Source of the DNA: Scandinavium lactucae
Lineage (GTDB): Bacteria > Pseudomonadota > Gammaproteobacteria > Enterobacterales > Enterobacteriaceae
Direction: 5' to 3'
Assembly (NCBI RefSeq): GCF_033843265.1
Contig: NZ_JAWXRD010000001.1
Coordinates: 62,001-126,000 of the forward strand
Length of the DNA: 64,000 nucleotides
In this document: positions 8,201 through 15,979 of the stretch, piece by piece
Position numbering within the stretch: position 1 is the first letter of the stretch
Layout of the letters: the number at the start of each line of letters is the position of its first letter
Position numbers and translations under genes: made by a program
The notes under the pieces: generated by a model
Database searches by the model: none
The model's input: only the letters and a program-made list of their open reading frames with translations
What the model was told of the DNA's origin: nothing

Positions 8201-9553
8201 ATGGCATTAGCGATGAAAGTAATCACACAGGTTGCAGAGCAGCGTAAAGCACTGGAAAAAGCCGTCTCCACCGCGCTGGAGCTGGCGGCAGGCAAGTCTG
8301 ATGCCGCAGAGGTCGGGGTCAGCAAATCGACCGGAATTAGCGTCAGCACCCGCTATGGCGAAGTGGAAAACGTTGAATTTAATAGCGATGGTGCCCTGGG
8401 GATTACGGTTTATCACCAGAACCGCAAGGGCAGCGCATCAACCACCGATTTAAGCCCGGACGCCGTGGCGCGTACCGTGCAGGCGGCGCTGGATATCGCC
8501 CGCTACACCTCGCCGGACCCTTACGCGGGCGTGGCGGATAAAGAATTACTGGCCTTTGATGCGCCGGATCTCGATTTATTCCACCCGGCGGAAGTCTCCC
8601 CGGACGAAGCGATCGAGCTGGCTGCCCGCGCCGAACAGGCCGCGCTCAAAGCCGACAAACGCATTACCAATACCGAAGGCGGCAGCTTCAACAGCCACTA
8701 CGGGATCAAAGTCTTCGGCAACAGCCACGGCATGTTGCAGAGCTACTGTTCCACTCGTCACTCACTGTCGAGCTGTGTTATCGCAGAAGAAAACGGTGAC
8801 ATGGAGCGCGACTATGCCTACACCATTGGCCGCGCGATGGGTGATTTGCTCGACCCGGAATCCGTTGGGGCCGACTGTGCGCAGCGCACGCTGTCGCGTC
8901 TTTCCCCGCGTAAACTCTCAACCATGAAAGCGCCGGTCATTTTCGCTAACGAAGTGGCGACCGGGCTGTTTGGGCATCTGGTTGGCGCGATTGCAGGCGG
9001 GTCGGTGTACCGTAAATCGACGTTCCTGCTCGACTCGCTCGGGAAACAAATTCTGCCGGAATGGCTGACCATTGAAGAGCATCCGCACCTGCTGAAAGGC
9101 CTGGCCTCGACGCCGTTCGACAGCGAAGGCGTGCGCACAGAGCGTCGCGATATTATCAAAGACGGCATTTTGACCCAGTGGCTGCTGACCAACTATTCTG
9201 CCCGTAAACTGGGACTGAAAAGCACCGGTCACGCGGGGGGCATCCATAACTGGCGCATCCAGGGCCAGGGACTCAGTTTTGAAAAGTTGCTTAAAGAGAT
9301 GGGCACCGGCCTTGTTGTCACCGAATTGATGGGGCAGGGTGTCAGTGGCGTCACGGGCGACTACTCACGCGGCGCATCAGGCTTCTGGGTTGAGAATGGC
9401 GAAATCCAGTATCCGGTGAGTGAAATCACCATCGCCGGAAACCTGAAAGAGATGTGGCGTAATATTGTGACCGTTGCCGATGACATCGAAACGCGCAGCA
9501 ATATTCAGTGCGGTTCCGTGCTGCTGCCGGAAATGAAAATCGCCGGGCAATAA
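8201..9553 (+). CDS. pmbA: Metalloprotease subunit PmbA/TldE
   Basis: 450 aa, the TldE half of the TldD/TldE heterodimeric protease that removes leader peptide from modified peptides such as microcin B17 and helps degrade CcdA. The start MALAMKVITQVAEQRKALE matches E. coli PmbA; ATG at 8213 is an alternative. TldE lacks the catalytic HExxxH of TldD, and none is seen here. Conserved blocks GISVSTRYGEVENVEF, GHAGGIHNWRI and GDYSRGASGFWVENGEI are present. It is divergent from darP, and an ERIC element and cybC lie downstream. Confidence 0.96.
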   Translation: MALAMKVITQVAEQRKALEKAVSTALELAAGKSDAAEVGVSKSTGISVSTRYGEVENVEFNSDGALGITVYHQNRKGSASTTDLSPDAVARTVQAALDIARYTSPDPYAGVADKELLAFDAPDLDLFHPAEVSPDEAIELAARAEQAALKADKRITNTEGGSFNSHYGIKVFGNSHGMLQSYCSTRHSLSSCVIAEENGDMERDYAYTIGRAMGDLLDPESVGADCAQRTLSRLSPRKLSTMKAPVIFANEVATGLFGHLVGAIAGGSVYRKSTFLLDSLGKQILPEWLTIEEHPHLLKGLASTPFDSEGVRTERRDIIKDGILTQWLLTNYSARKLGLKSTGHAGGIHNWRIQGQGLSFEKLLKEMGTGLVVTELMGQGVSGVTGDYSRGASGFWVENGEIQYPVSEITIAGNLKEMWRNIVTVADDIETRSNIQCGSVLLPEMKIAGQ

Positions 9554-9566
9554 TCCTGTTCTGATG

Positions 9567-9588
9567 GTGGCGCAACCTGCTGCGCCAC
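9567..9588 (+). terminator. Hairpin after pmbA
   Basis: GTGGCGCA / TGCGCCAC, an 8-bp perfect stem with a 6-base loop, starts 13 bases after the pmbA stop codon. It is followed by an A/T-rich stretch rather than a clean T-run, so it is a weak intrinsic terminator candidate. Confidence 0.5.
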
Positions 9589-9600
9589 ATATTAAAATGC

Positions 9601-9726
9601 ATACTCAAAATATTTTGAGTTGCAGGAAGGCGGCAAACCGGAGAATCCCCGGGAGCTTACTTAAGTAAGTGACTGGGGTGAACAGGTGCAGCCAACGCGC
9701 CTGCAGCTTGAAATATGACGAGTATA
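9601..9726 (+). repeat. ERIC element upstream of cybC
   Basis: A 126-bp imperfect palindrome with the ERIC core (GAATCCCC...GAGCTTAC, TAAGTAAGTGACTGGGGTGA) and termini ATACTCAAAATATT and CTTGAAATATGACGAGTATA that are inverted relatives. It ends about 20 bases before the cybC start codon, so it must form part of the cybC promoter or 5' leader. Confidence 0.93.
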
Positions 9727-9745
9727 ATAAAAAAGGAAGTGAGCA

Positions 9746-10132
9746 ATGCGTAAACAACTCTTAGCAATGTTGGCTGTCTCCACTCTGATGATGGGCGTAG
9801 CACCGGCATTTGCCGATCTTGGCGATGACATGGACACCCTGTCTGAAAACCTGAAAGTGGTGCAAAAGAGCAACGATGCGGCTGAAATGAAAGCTGCACT
9901 CGGCAAAATGCGCATCGCAGCACAGGATGCCCAAAAGCAGACGCCACCGAAGCTGGAAAATAAGGCAGCGGACAGCGCTGAAATGAAAGACTATCGTCAC
10001 GGGTTTGATGTTCTGATTAGCCAGATTGATAACGCCACTAAACTGGCGAACGAAGGCAAAATCAAGGAAGCGCAGGGCGTGGCACTCGATCTGGCCGGAA
10101 CCCGCAATACCTACCACCAGAAATACCGTTAA
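9746..10132 (+). CDS. cybC: Soluble cytochrome b562
   Basis: Periplasmic four-helix-bundle haem b protein, 128 aa. A Sec signal peptide (MRKQLLAMLAVSTLMMGVAPAFA) leaves a 106-residue mature chain starting ADLGDDM. Haem ligands Met7 and His102 of the mature protein are both present (ADLGDDM; TRNTYHQKYR). The electron-transfer partner is unknown. A good Shine-Dalgarno (AAAAGGAAG) precedes the ATG. The gene is intact here, while in E. coli K-12 it is reported as truncated. The only upstream sequence is an ERIC element. Confidence 0.96.
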   Translation: MRKQLLAMLAVSTLMMGVAPAFADLGDDMDTLSENLKVVQKSNDAAEMKAALGKMRIAAQDAQKQTPPKLENKAADSAEMKDYRHGFDVLISQIDNATKLANEGKIKEAQGVALDLAGTRNTYHQKYR

Positions 10133-10155
10133 TATCGCCTGCCAATAATCTTCCC

Positions 10156-10185
10156 CTGCCGGGGAAATTCCCCTTTTCCCGGCAG
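10156..10185 (+). terminator. Hairpin terminator after cybC
   Basis: CTGCCGGGGAAA / TTTTCCCGGCAG, an approximately 11-bp stem with one mismatch, begins 23 bases after the cybC stop codon. It is followed by TCTTCC, so termination efficiency is uncertain. Confidence 0.6.
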
Positions 10186-10298
10186 TCTTCCGCGTAATCT
10201 TCCCGCATCGTCATCACAAAAGCTTATCGCCGTCACAGTTTTGCCCGAAGCCTCCCCCTGCTTTTACGCTCTTTCCTCGGCTATTTTTAGCGTTTTCC

Positions 10299-10398
10299 CG
10301 TGACATTCATCACGCTAATCCAGCATTTGATCTCTATTCAGCAAAATTATGTGGAACAGATCACTCCCGCCTGTCGCCTTTCCACTTTGAAGTGGAAA
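10299..10398 (+). promoter_or_regulatory. Control region of the amino-sugar-acid-type operon: two CRP-like sites and a 9-bp inverted repeat
   Basis: The 335-base gap 10133-10467 holds the cybC terminator and this region. CGTGACATTCATCACG (10299-10314) has a perfect GTGA-N6-TCAC core. TGTGGAACAGATCACT (10350-10365) matches TGTGA-N6-TCACA at 8 of 10. TTTCCACTT-TG-AAGTGGAAA (10379-10398) is a perfect 9-bp inverted repeat, a likely operator, possibly for the HTH/PRD regulator encoded at 17180-19090. I could not fix a convincing -10/-35 pair and saw no sigma-54 -24/-12 box. Confidence 0.55.
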
Positions 10399-10467
10399 AC
10401 AACTCGCTACAAACCCGACACCGCCCACGTTAGTTTTAACTCAGACGCAATAAACGGGGTCAGAAGA

Positions 10468-10797
10468 GTGAACAACGGAGCAGTCATTACCGACGTCGGG
10501 AGTCAGACCGAAGAGCTTGCAACTCGCATGCTGGGCCAGGTGTACAGCCTGCTAAAAGGTCACGGCATCATCCCGAACGCCGTCCAGGAGCAAATGCTGA
10601 CATCCCATGTCCGTGCGATGGCTCATCGGTCGATAACCGGAGAGCCGCTGCCAGAAGTGGAAGCCAGCCTGTTTGAAGAAATTTCACAAGATTCAATGAC
10701 GCTCGCCCGCGAAGTGGTCGCGCAGTTCGGCAACCTTCCGGATGAAGAAGCCTGGCTGCTGTCAGTGCACTTCGAAGTGGCGAAAGAAAACCTGTAA
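10468..10797 (+). CDS. Stand-alone PRD-domain protein
   Basis: 109 aa from GTG at 10468, chosen because the PRD homology begins shortly after it and a purine-rich stretch (GGGGTCAGAAGA) lies just upstream. The open frame goes back to 10300 but through the operator region. The protein is essentially one PTS-regulation domain, with conserved histidines in SHVRAMAHR and LLSVHFEV. PRDs are phosphorylated on His by HPr or EIIB and normally sit in BglG/LevR-type regulators; here the domain stands alone at the head of the operon. It may modulate the full regulator at 17180, or serve as a phospho-sensor. It is followed by the SFCGS gene after 10 bases. Confidence 0.8.
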   Translation: MNNGAVITDVGSQTEELATRMLGQVYSLLKGHGIIPNAVQEQMLTSHVRAMAHRSITGEPLPEVEASLFEEISQDSMTLAREVVAQFGNLPDEEAWLLSVHFEVAKENL

Positions 10798-10807
10798 GGA
10801 GCAAAAC

Positions 10808-11170
10808 ATGACACAAATTACCGTAGTGATTGGCGATCGTCTGGGCAAAGGCCAAAAAGTGGCCGCTGGTGTGGAAAAGGCCGGTGGCCGCGCGGTAGTG
10901 GTGCCTGGTGTCGCCGCAGATATGAAGCTCGGCGATGTGATGAAAGCAGAAAACGCCACCTTCGGCATCTCCTTCTGTGGAAGCGGCGGCGCGGGGGCCA
11001 TCACCGCCCAGACCAAGCACGGCTACAAAGCGAAATACGGTATGCGCTCAGTGGATGAAGGCGTGACGGCGATCAACGAAGGCGCGAACGTGCTGGGCTT
11101 CGGCTTTATGGATAAAGAAGAGTTGGGCGAGCGTTTGGTGCTGGCCTGGCAGAAGAAATACGGCGCATAA
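10808..11170 (+). CDS. Glycine-rich SFCGS family protein
   Basis: 120-aa cytosolic protein of a family named after its SFCGS motif, here ISFCGSGGAGAITAQTK with Cys57. Function is not established. A strong Shine-Dalgarno (AAGGAG) supports the ATG at 10808. It is the first of four uncharacterised genes always seen, as far as I recall, next to DUF4312, DUF4311 and DUF4310. The glycine-rich loop around a single cysteine resembles a PTS EIIB phosphocysteine loop, although it lies mid-chain rather than near the N-terminus; that comparison is inference only. Confidence 0.85.
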   Translation: MTQITVVIGDRLGKGQKVAAGVEKAGGRAVVVPGVAADMKLGDVMKAENATFGISFCGSGGAGAITAQTKHGYKAKYGMRSVDEGVTAINEGANVLGFGFMDKEELGERLVLAWQKKYGA

Positions 11171-11171
11171 G

Positions 11172-11471
11172 ATGAAAGAACAATTCACCACCACGGTGAG
11201 GGTCAAGGGCAAAGGTGAGGCCAAAGCACGCGCCTTCGCCGATGCGCTCAACCAGGTACAGGGTGCGGTGATGAAATCATCGCCGCATATTCTACTGCGC
11301 ATCGAACCACAGGACGTGGCGGTTGTTCATGCGCAGGAAGCGGTCCGGAAAGAAGCGTTTCTGTTTATCTTTCTGCGCCGGGAACGACGCACGTTCAGCG
11401 TGGAGCTGGACGTTACCGTCAACGTGACCGCCTTAAATCTCGACAAAGTGGATTTCGTCACGACAACATAA
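11172..11471 (+). CDS. DUF4312 family protein
   Basis: 99-aa soluble protein, MKEQFTTTVRVKGKGEAKARA at the N-terminus, with alternating beta-like segments and no membrane helix. Only one base separates it from the preceding stop codon, so the two are probably translationally coupled. Family function is unknown. Co-occurrence with the SFCGS, DUF4311 and DUF4310 proteins suggests a shared complex, perhaps the cytosolic part of a transporter. Confidence 0.85.
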   Translation: MKEQFTTTVRVKGKGEAKARAFADALNQVQGAVMKSSPHILLRIEPQDVAVVHAQEAVRKEAFLFIFLRRERRTFSVELDVTVNVTALNLDKVDFVTTT

Positions 11472-11492
11472 ACCGTATAAAAGGACAGACAC

Positions 11493-12269
11493 ATGTTCCT
11501 GATTATTCTCTTTAAATCACTCATCATTGGCGGCCTGGTTGGCGTCGGGGTGGGTGCCGGAGCTGCACGCATGTTTCATGCGCCCACCACACAGGGGATG
11601 GGTGCTTTTCGTACATTGGGCGAGCTGAATTCCTGCGAAGGTGACCCGGCTTCCCACTTCTCTTTTGGTCTGGGCTTCTTCTTTAACGCCTGGGCATCCT
11701 CAGTGGCGGCGGGGGCCTTCACTCAGGACGTTGACCACCGCATCATCCCGAACTGGGGTGCCGCGGCACTGATGATTAAAAACCGCAACGTTGCCGAAAC
11801 TCTGCATGACCCGAGAAAAATGGCGATTGCCTGCGGTCTGATTGGCATGGTGGTGGTCGCGTTCCTCAACTCGACGGCTTCTGCGGTTCCGGAAGCGTTA
11901 CAGGTCACGGCGGTTAAAGTGCTGGTTCCGGCGGCCAACCTGCTGGTGAACATCATCATGCCGGTTATCTTCTGGCTGGCCGCGATTGATGCCGGTAAAA
12001 AATCGGGCTTCTGGGCGACCATCTTCGGCGGCGCAGCGCAGCTGATTATGGGTAACGCCGTCCCGGGTCTGGTGCTGGGTATCCTTATCGGCAAAGGCGT
12101 TGAGGAGAGCGGCTGGCATCGCGTCACCAAAGTGATGATGGGGGCGATTGTGACCCTGTTCGTGCTGAGTGCCTTCTTCCGTGGTTTCGACATGAAGATG
12201 ATTGAGTCCTTCCACATGACGGTGCCGAACTGGCTGGATCTGCTGCACAACGCCATGAGCGGGAAATAA
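11493..12269 (+). CDS. DUF4311 family membrane protein
   Basis: 258-aa polytopic inner-membrane protein. Hydrophobic segments are seen at about residues 3-25, 50-75, 108-130, 140-165, 175-200 and 213-232. Gly/Ala-rich helices (GGLVGVGVGAGAARMF) and a conserved-looking loop LGELNSCEGDPASHFSFGLG stand out. Shine-Dalgarno AAGGAC is properly placed. Function unknown. With DUF4310 it is the only membrane protein in an operon that otherwise encodes catabolic enzymes, so it is the natural candidate for a permease subunit. Confidence 0.87.
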   Translation: MFLIILFKSLIIGGLVGVGVGAGAARMFHAPTTQGMGAFRTLGELNSCEGDPASHFSFGLGFFFNAWASSVAAGAFTQDVDHRIIPNWGAAALMIKNRNVAETLHDPRKMAIACGLIGMVVVAFLNSTASAVPEALQVTAVKVLVPAANLLVNIIMPVIFWLAAIDAGKKSGFWATIFGGAAQLIMGNAVPGLVLGILIGKGVEESGWHRVTKVMMGAIVTLFVLSAFFRGFDMKMIESFHMTVPNWLDLLHNAMSGK

Positions 12270-12280
12270 GGGGATAACGC

Positions 12281-12925
12281 ATGGAACAGAATAAAGGTTT
12301 TTGGTACGCGGACTGGTCATTCCCGATCTTTGTCGGCCTGCTTTCCTCCGGCGTGTTCGCCGGGACACACATGTACTACCTGTACGGTATCGGCGCGTTT
12401 AACGAGGTCGCTTTCGTGGCGATGCTGAAATCCGGGATCGACACGGGTGTATACGGTGCGGTCGCGGCGTTCGGGGCCAGCTTCCTGTTCGCCCGCATCA
12501 TTGAAGGCTCGTTGGTGGGCATCCTCGATATCGGCGGCGCTATCCAGACCGGTGTCGGTCTTGGCGTTCCGGCGCTGCTGCTCGGCGCGGGCATTGTGTT
12601 CCCGGTGGCGAATTTCGGGGCCTCTCTGCTGACCGGCCTGGTGATTGGCGTGGCGATTGGCTACATCATCATCCTCGCGCGTAAATTCACCATCAATCAG
12701 AGCGACTCCACCTACGGGGCTGACGTGATGATGGGGGCGGGTAACGCATCAGGCCGTTTCCTTGGGCCGTTGATTATCCTCAGCGCGATGACCGCCTCGA
12801 TTCCAATCGGCATTGGTTCCCTGGTGGGCGCGTTACTTTTCTACATCTGGCAGAAGCCGATTACCGGCGGGGCTATCCTCGGTGCGATGATCCTCGGGTC
12901 TATTTTCCCGGTAGCAATCGGTTAA
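12281..12925 (+). CDS. DUF4310 family membrane protein
   Basis: 214-aa polytopic inner-membrane protein, starting MEQNKGFWYADWSFPIFVG, with about five to six hydrophobic helices and Gly-rich loops (DIGGAIQTGVGLGVPALLLGAG; ADVMMGAGNASGRFLG). It lies 11 bases after DUF4311 and is likely its partner. No ATPase, EIIC or known transporter signature is recognisable. The role as substrate channel is inferred from context only. Confidence 0.87.
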   Translation: MEQNKGFWYADWSFPIFVGLLSSGVFAGTHMYYLYGIGAFNEVAFVAMLKSGIDTGVYGAVAAFGASFLFARIIEGSLVGILDIGGAIQTGVGLGVPALLLGAGIVFPVANFGASLLTGLVIGVAIGYIIILARKFTINQSDSTYGADVMMGAGNASGRFLGPLIILSAMTASIPIGIGSLVGALLFYIWQKPITGGAILGAMILGSIFPVAIG

Positions 12926-12943
12926 GTCCGCAAGGAGAAAACG

Positions 12944-14077
12944 ATGTTTGATTTACTGCTTAAGCGTGCGCGACTGGTTGACGATACCGTCACCGATATC
13001 GCCATTCAGGACGGTAAAATTGCCGCGCTGGGCGACATTGACGCAGAGGCGACGAAAGTCGTCTCGCTCAACAGCGAGTGCTACGTCAGCGCAGGCTGGA
13101 TTGATTTACACGTTCACTGCTACCCGAAATCGCCGATTTACCACGACCAGCCGGACAGCGTCGGCGTGTCGACGGGCGTCACCACCGTTATCGACGCAGG
13201 GAGCACCGGGGCGGACGATGTGGATACCTTCCACGAACTGACCCGCGCCTGTGCTACCGACGTGTATGCGCTGCTGAACATCTCTCGCGTGGGGTTAATC
13301 GCGCAGAACGAACTGGCGAATATGGCCAACATCGACGCGGACGCGGCGGCGGCGGCTATCCAGCGCCACCCGGATTTCATCGTCGGCCTGAAGGCGCGCA
13401 TGAGCAGCAGCGTGGTCGGTGAAAACGGCATCACCCCGCTGGAAAAAGCCAAACAGATCCAGACCGCCAACGGCGACCTGCCGCTGATGGTCCACATCGG
13501 CAATAACCCGCCGAACCTCGATGAAATCACCGAGCTGTTGACCTCCGGCGACATCATTACCCACTGCTATAACGGCAAACCGAATCGCATCCTGACGCCT
13601 GCGGGCGAGCTGCGGGCCTCGGTGTCCGGTGCCCTGAAGCGCGGAATCAAGCTTGATGTCGGCCACGGCACCGCCAGCTTTAGCTTTGAGGTGGCGAAAC
13701 AGGCGATTGCGATGGGCATTCTGCCGCACACCATCAGCTCTGATATTTACTGCCGCAACCGCATCGACGGGCCTGTACATTCCCTGGCGCGGGTGATGGC
13801 GAAATTCCTCGCTATCGGCATGACGCTGGCACAGGTTATCGACTGCGTAACCGCCAACGCTGCAGAGGCGATGCGCCTCAAGCACAAAGGCCAACTGGCG
13901 GTGGGCTTCGACGCCGACCTGACCGTATTTACCCTGAAACACCAGCCAGTGACGCTGGTGGATGCTGAAAACAACGCTCTGCAGGCGGACCTGGATCTGG
14001 TGCCGCTGGCCGCGATCCGCGCGGGCAAGGGCTATATGACCGAACAAGGGAGTGCAGAACATGTCTTCGATTTATGA
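12944..14077 (+). CDS. Amidohydrolase/deacetylase family metalloenzyme
   Basis: 377-aa dihydroorotase-like amidohydrolase. Metal-site elements of the TIM-barrel family are visible: HxH in WIDLHVHCYP, a candidate carboxylated lysine in VGLKARMS, histidines in LMVHIGN and ITHCYNG, and the catalytic aspartate in ISSDIYCRN. Members of this subfamily are annotated as deacetylases near DgaE-like genes. In this operon it would remove an N-acyl group from an amino sugar acid before the PLP enzyme acts. Shine-Dalgarno AAGGAG precedes the ATG. The 3' end overlaps the next gene by 17 bases. Confidence 0.88.
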   Translation: MFDLLLKRARLVDDTVTDIAIQDGKIAALGDIDAEATKVVSLNSECYVSAGWIDLHVHCYPKSPIYHDQPDSVGVSTGVTTVIDAGSTGADDVDTFHELTRACATDVYALLNISRVGLIAQNELANMANIDADAAAAAIQRHPDFIVGLKARMSSSVVGENGITPLEKAKQIQTANGDLPLMVHIGNNPPNLDEITELLTSGDIITHCYNGKPNRILTPAGELRASVSGALKRGIKLDVGHGTASFSFEVAKQAIAMGILPHTISSDIYCRNRIDGPVHSLARVMAKFLAIGMTLAQVIDCVTANAAEAMRLKHKGQLAVGFDADLTVFTLKHQPVTLVDAENNALQADLDLVPLAAIRAGKGYMTEQGSAEHVFDL

Positions 14078-15179
14078 GAAATACCAGCTTAAACAAGTGA
14101 TTAACGCTTCTGGCCGCATGACGGCGCTTGGCGTGTCGACTCCACGCCCGGAAGTGGTTGACGCAGTGCTGACCGGCATGAATCACTACTTCGAAATGAA
14201 AGACCTGGTCAACAAGACCGGGGAATACATTGCCAGACTGCTCGAAGTCGAAGGCGCAACGGTGGTGTCCTGTGCCTCTGCCGGGATCGCGCAGTCCGTT
14301 GCCGCAGTGTTGGTGAAAGACAGCGACTGGCTGCTGGAAAACCTGCACAGCACCGCGATTGAGAACAACGAAATCGTGCTGCCGCGCGGACACAACGTCA
14401 ACTTTGGCGCTCCGGTTAGCACCATGATCGCCCTCGGCGGCGGCAAAATGGTCGAAGCTGGCTACGCCAACGAATGTTCAGCCGATCAGCTGGCGGCGGC
14501 GATTTCCCCGCGTACGGCGGCGATTATGTACATCAAATCCCATCACTGCGTGCAGAAGAGCATGCTCAGCGTCGAGCAGGCGGTGGTGGTGGCGCGTAAG
14601 CACAACCTGCCACTGATCGTCGATGCGGCTGCCGAAGAAGATTTGCAGTGCTACTACCGGGCGGGGGCAGACCTCGTCATCTACAGCGGGGCGAAGGCCA
14701 TCGAAGGGCCGACCAGCGGCCTGGTTATCGGTAAAACCCAGTACGTTGAATGGGTGAAACGCCAGACGGCGGGCATTGGCCGGGCGATGAAAGTCGGCAA
14801 AGAAGGCATTCTCGGCCTGACCTGTGCCATCGAACATTACCTGACGGCACAGAAAGAGAGCGGGGCGCAGATGGTCGAAAAAATGACGCCGTTTATCGCC
14901 GCCCTGAACGCCCTCAACGGGGTGACCTCCCGCGTGGTATGGGATGCCGCCGGACGCGACATCGCCCGTACCGAAATCAAATTTGATGAGGCCGTAACCG
15001 GTATCGCCACTGGCGAACTGGTTGCCGAGCTGAAAAAAGGCGAATACGCCATCTACTTCCGGGGCTACAAAGCCAACGAAGGCATTATCGAAGCCGATGT
15101 GCGCAGCGTGAACGCGGCGCAGCTGGAGATCGTCGCCAGCCGTATCGCAGAAGTGCTGACCAAGGAGAAAAACGCATGA
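14061..15179 (+). CDS. DgaE-family PLP-dependent ammonia-lyase (SelA-like)
   Basis: 372-aa fold-type I PLP enzyme related to SelA and to DgaE, the D-glucosaminate-6-phosphate ammonia-lyase of Salmonella. The PLP lysine is Lys212 in IYSGAKAIEGPTSG, and DAAAEEDL supplies the ring-binding aspartate. The expected reaction is beta-elimination of ammonia from a 2-amino-2-deoxy sugar acid (phosphate) to a 2-keto-3-deoxy product. The start at 14061 (MSSIYEKYQLKQVINASGR) is chosen over the ATG at 14052 because family members begin at this motif. It overlaps the amidohydrolase gene and, by ATGA, the aldolase gene. Confidence 0.9.
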   Translation: MSSIYEKYQLKQVINASGRMTALGVSTPRPEVVDAVLTGMNHYFEMKDLVNKTGEYIARLLEVEGATVVSCASAGIAQSVAAVLVKDSDWLLENLHSTAIENNEIVLPRGHNVNFGAPVSTMIALGGGKMVEAGYANECSADQLAAAISPRTAAIMYIKSHHCVQKSMLSVEQAVVVARKHNLPLIVDAAAEEDLQCYYRAGADLVIYSGAKAIEGPTSGLVIGKTQYVEWVKRQTAGIGRAMKVGKEGILGLTCAIEHYLTAQKESGAQMVEKMTPFIAALNALNGVTSRVVWDAAGRDIARTEIKFDEAVTGIATGELVAELKKGEYAIYFRGYKANEGIIEADVRSVNAAQLEIVASRIAEVLTKEKNA

Positions 15180-15916
15180 AACTGAGCCCGAATTTTTACC
15201 GGGACCGTGTCTGTCTGAATGTTCTGGCCGGATCGAAAGCTAACGCCAGCGAGGTTTACGAGGCCGCTGAAGGTCATGTGCTGGTGGGCGTGCTCTCCAA
15301 AAATTATCCTGATGTGGCAAGCGCGGTGGCCGATATGCGCGAATACGCGGCGCTGATTGATAACGCGCTGTCAGTCGGCTTGGGCGCGGGTGATCCGAAC
15401 CAGTCCGAAATGGTGAGCCTGATTTCCCGTGAGGTGCAGCCGCAGCACGTGAACCAGGTCTTCACCGGGGTGGCCAGCAGCCGCGCGTTGCTCGGACAGA
15501 ACGAGACGGTCGTTAACGGTCTGGTATCGCCCACCGGTACGCCGGGGAGGGTCAAAATCTCCACCGGCCCGCTGAGTAGCAAAGCGCCGGACGGCATTGT
15601 GCCAGTAGAGACCGCGATTGCCCTGCTGAAAGATATGGGTTGTAGCTCAATCAAATACTTCCCGATGGGCGGCCTGAAGAGTCGCGATGAATATCAGGTG
15701 GTCGCCGAAGCCTGCGCCCGGCACGATTTCTGGCTGGAGCCCACCGGCGGGATCGATCTGGAGAACTACAGCGAAATCCTGAAGATCGCCCTTGATGCGG
15801 GGGTGAAGAAAGTGATCCCGCATATCTACAGCTCGATTATCGACAAGGAAAGTGGCAATACGCGTCCTGACGATATTCGCACCTTGCTGGAGATGACCAA
15901 AAGGCTGGTAGGGTAA
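15176..15916 (+). CDS. DgaF-type 2-dehydro-3-deoxy-phosphogluconate aldolase
   Basis: 246-aa class I aldolase of the KDGP aldolase (DagF/DgaF) family. The Schiff-base lysine is probably Lys160 in SSIKYFPMGGLKS. It should cleave 2-keto-3-deoxy-6-phosphogluconate, or a close analogue, into pyruvate and glyceraldehyde-3-phosphate. The start codon overlaps the stop of the preceding gene (ATGA), which shows tight coupling of elimination and cleavage steps. A hairpin follows the stop codon. Confidence 0.9.
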   Translation: MKLSPNFYRDRVCLNVLAGSKANASEVYEAAEGHVLVGVLSKNYPDVASAVADMREYAALIDNALSVGLGAGDPNQSEMVSLISREVQPQHVNQVFTGVASSRALLGQNETVVNGLVSPTGTPGRVKISTGPLSSKAPDGIVPVETAIALLKDMGCSSIKYFPMGGLKSRDEYQVVAEACARHDFWLEPTGGIDLENYSEILKIALDAGVKKVIPHIYSSIIDKESGNTRPDDIRTLLEMTKRLVG

Positions 15917-15924
15917 TGCCCCCC

Positions 15925-15948
15925 GCCCCTCTCCCAGGCGAGAGGGGC
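15925..15948 (+). terminator. Hairpin between aldolase and lactonase genes
   Basis: GCCCCTCTC / GAGAGGGGC, a perfect 9-bp stem with a 6-base loop, 9 bases after the aldolase stop. No T-run follows, so it may be an attenuating or mRNA-stabilising hairpin, or an intergenic repeat, rather than a full terminator. Confidence 0.45.
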
Positions 15949-15979
15949 AAATTCATATACTGACCGTCAAGGAGTTCCC

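Noticed and set aside
9746..10132. cybC as a pseudogene, as in E. coli K-12
   Set aside because: Signal peptide, full length and both haem ligands are present, so the gene is intact here.
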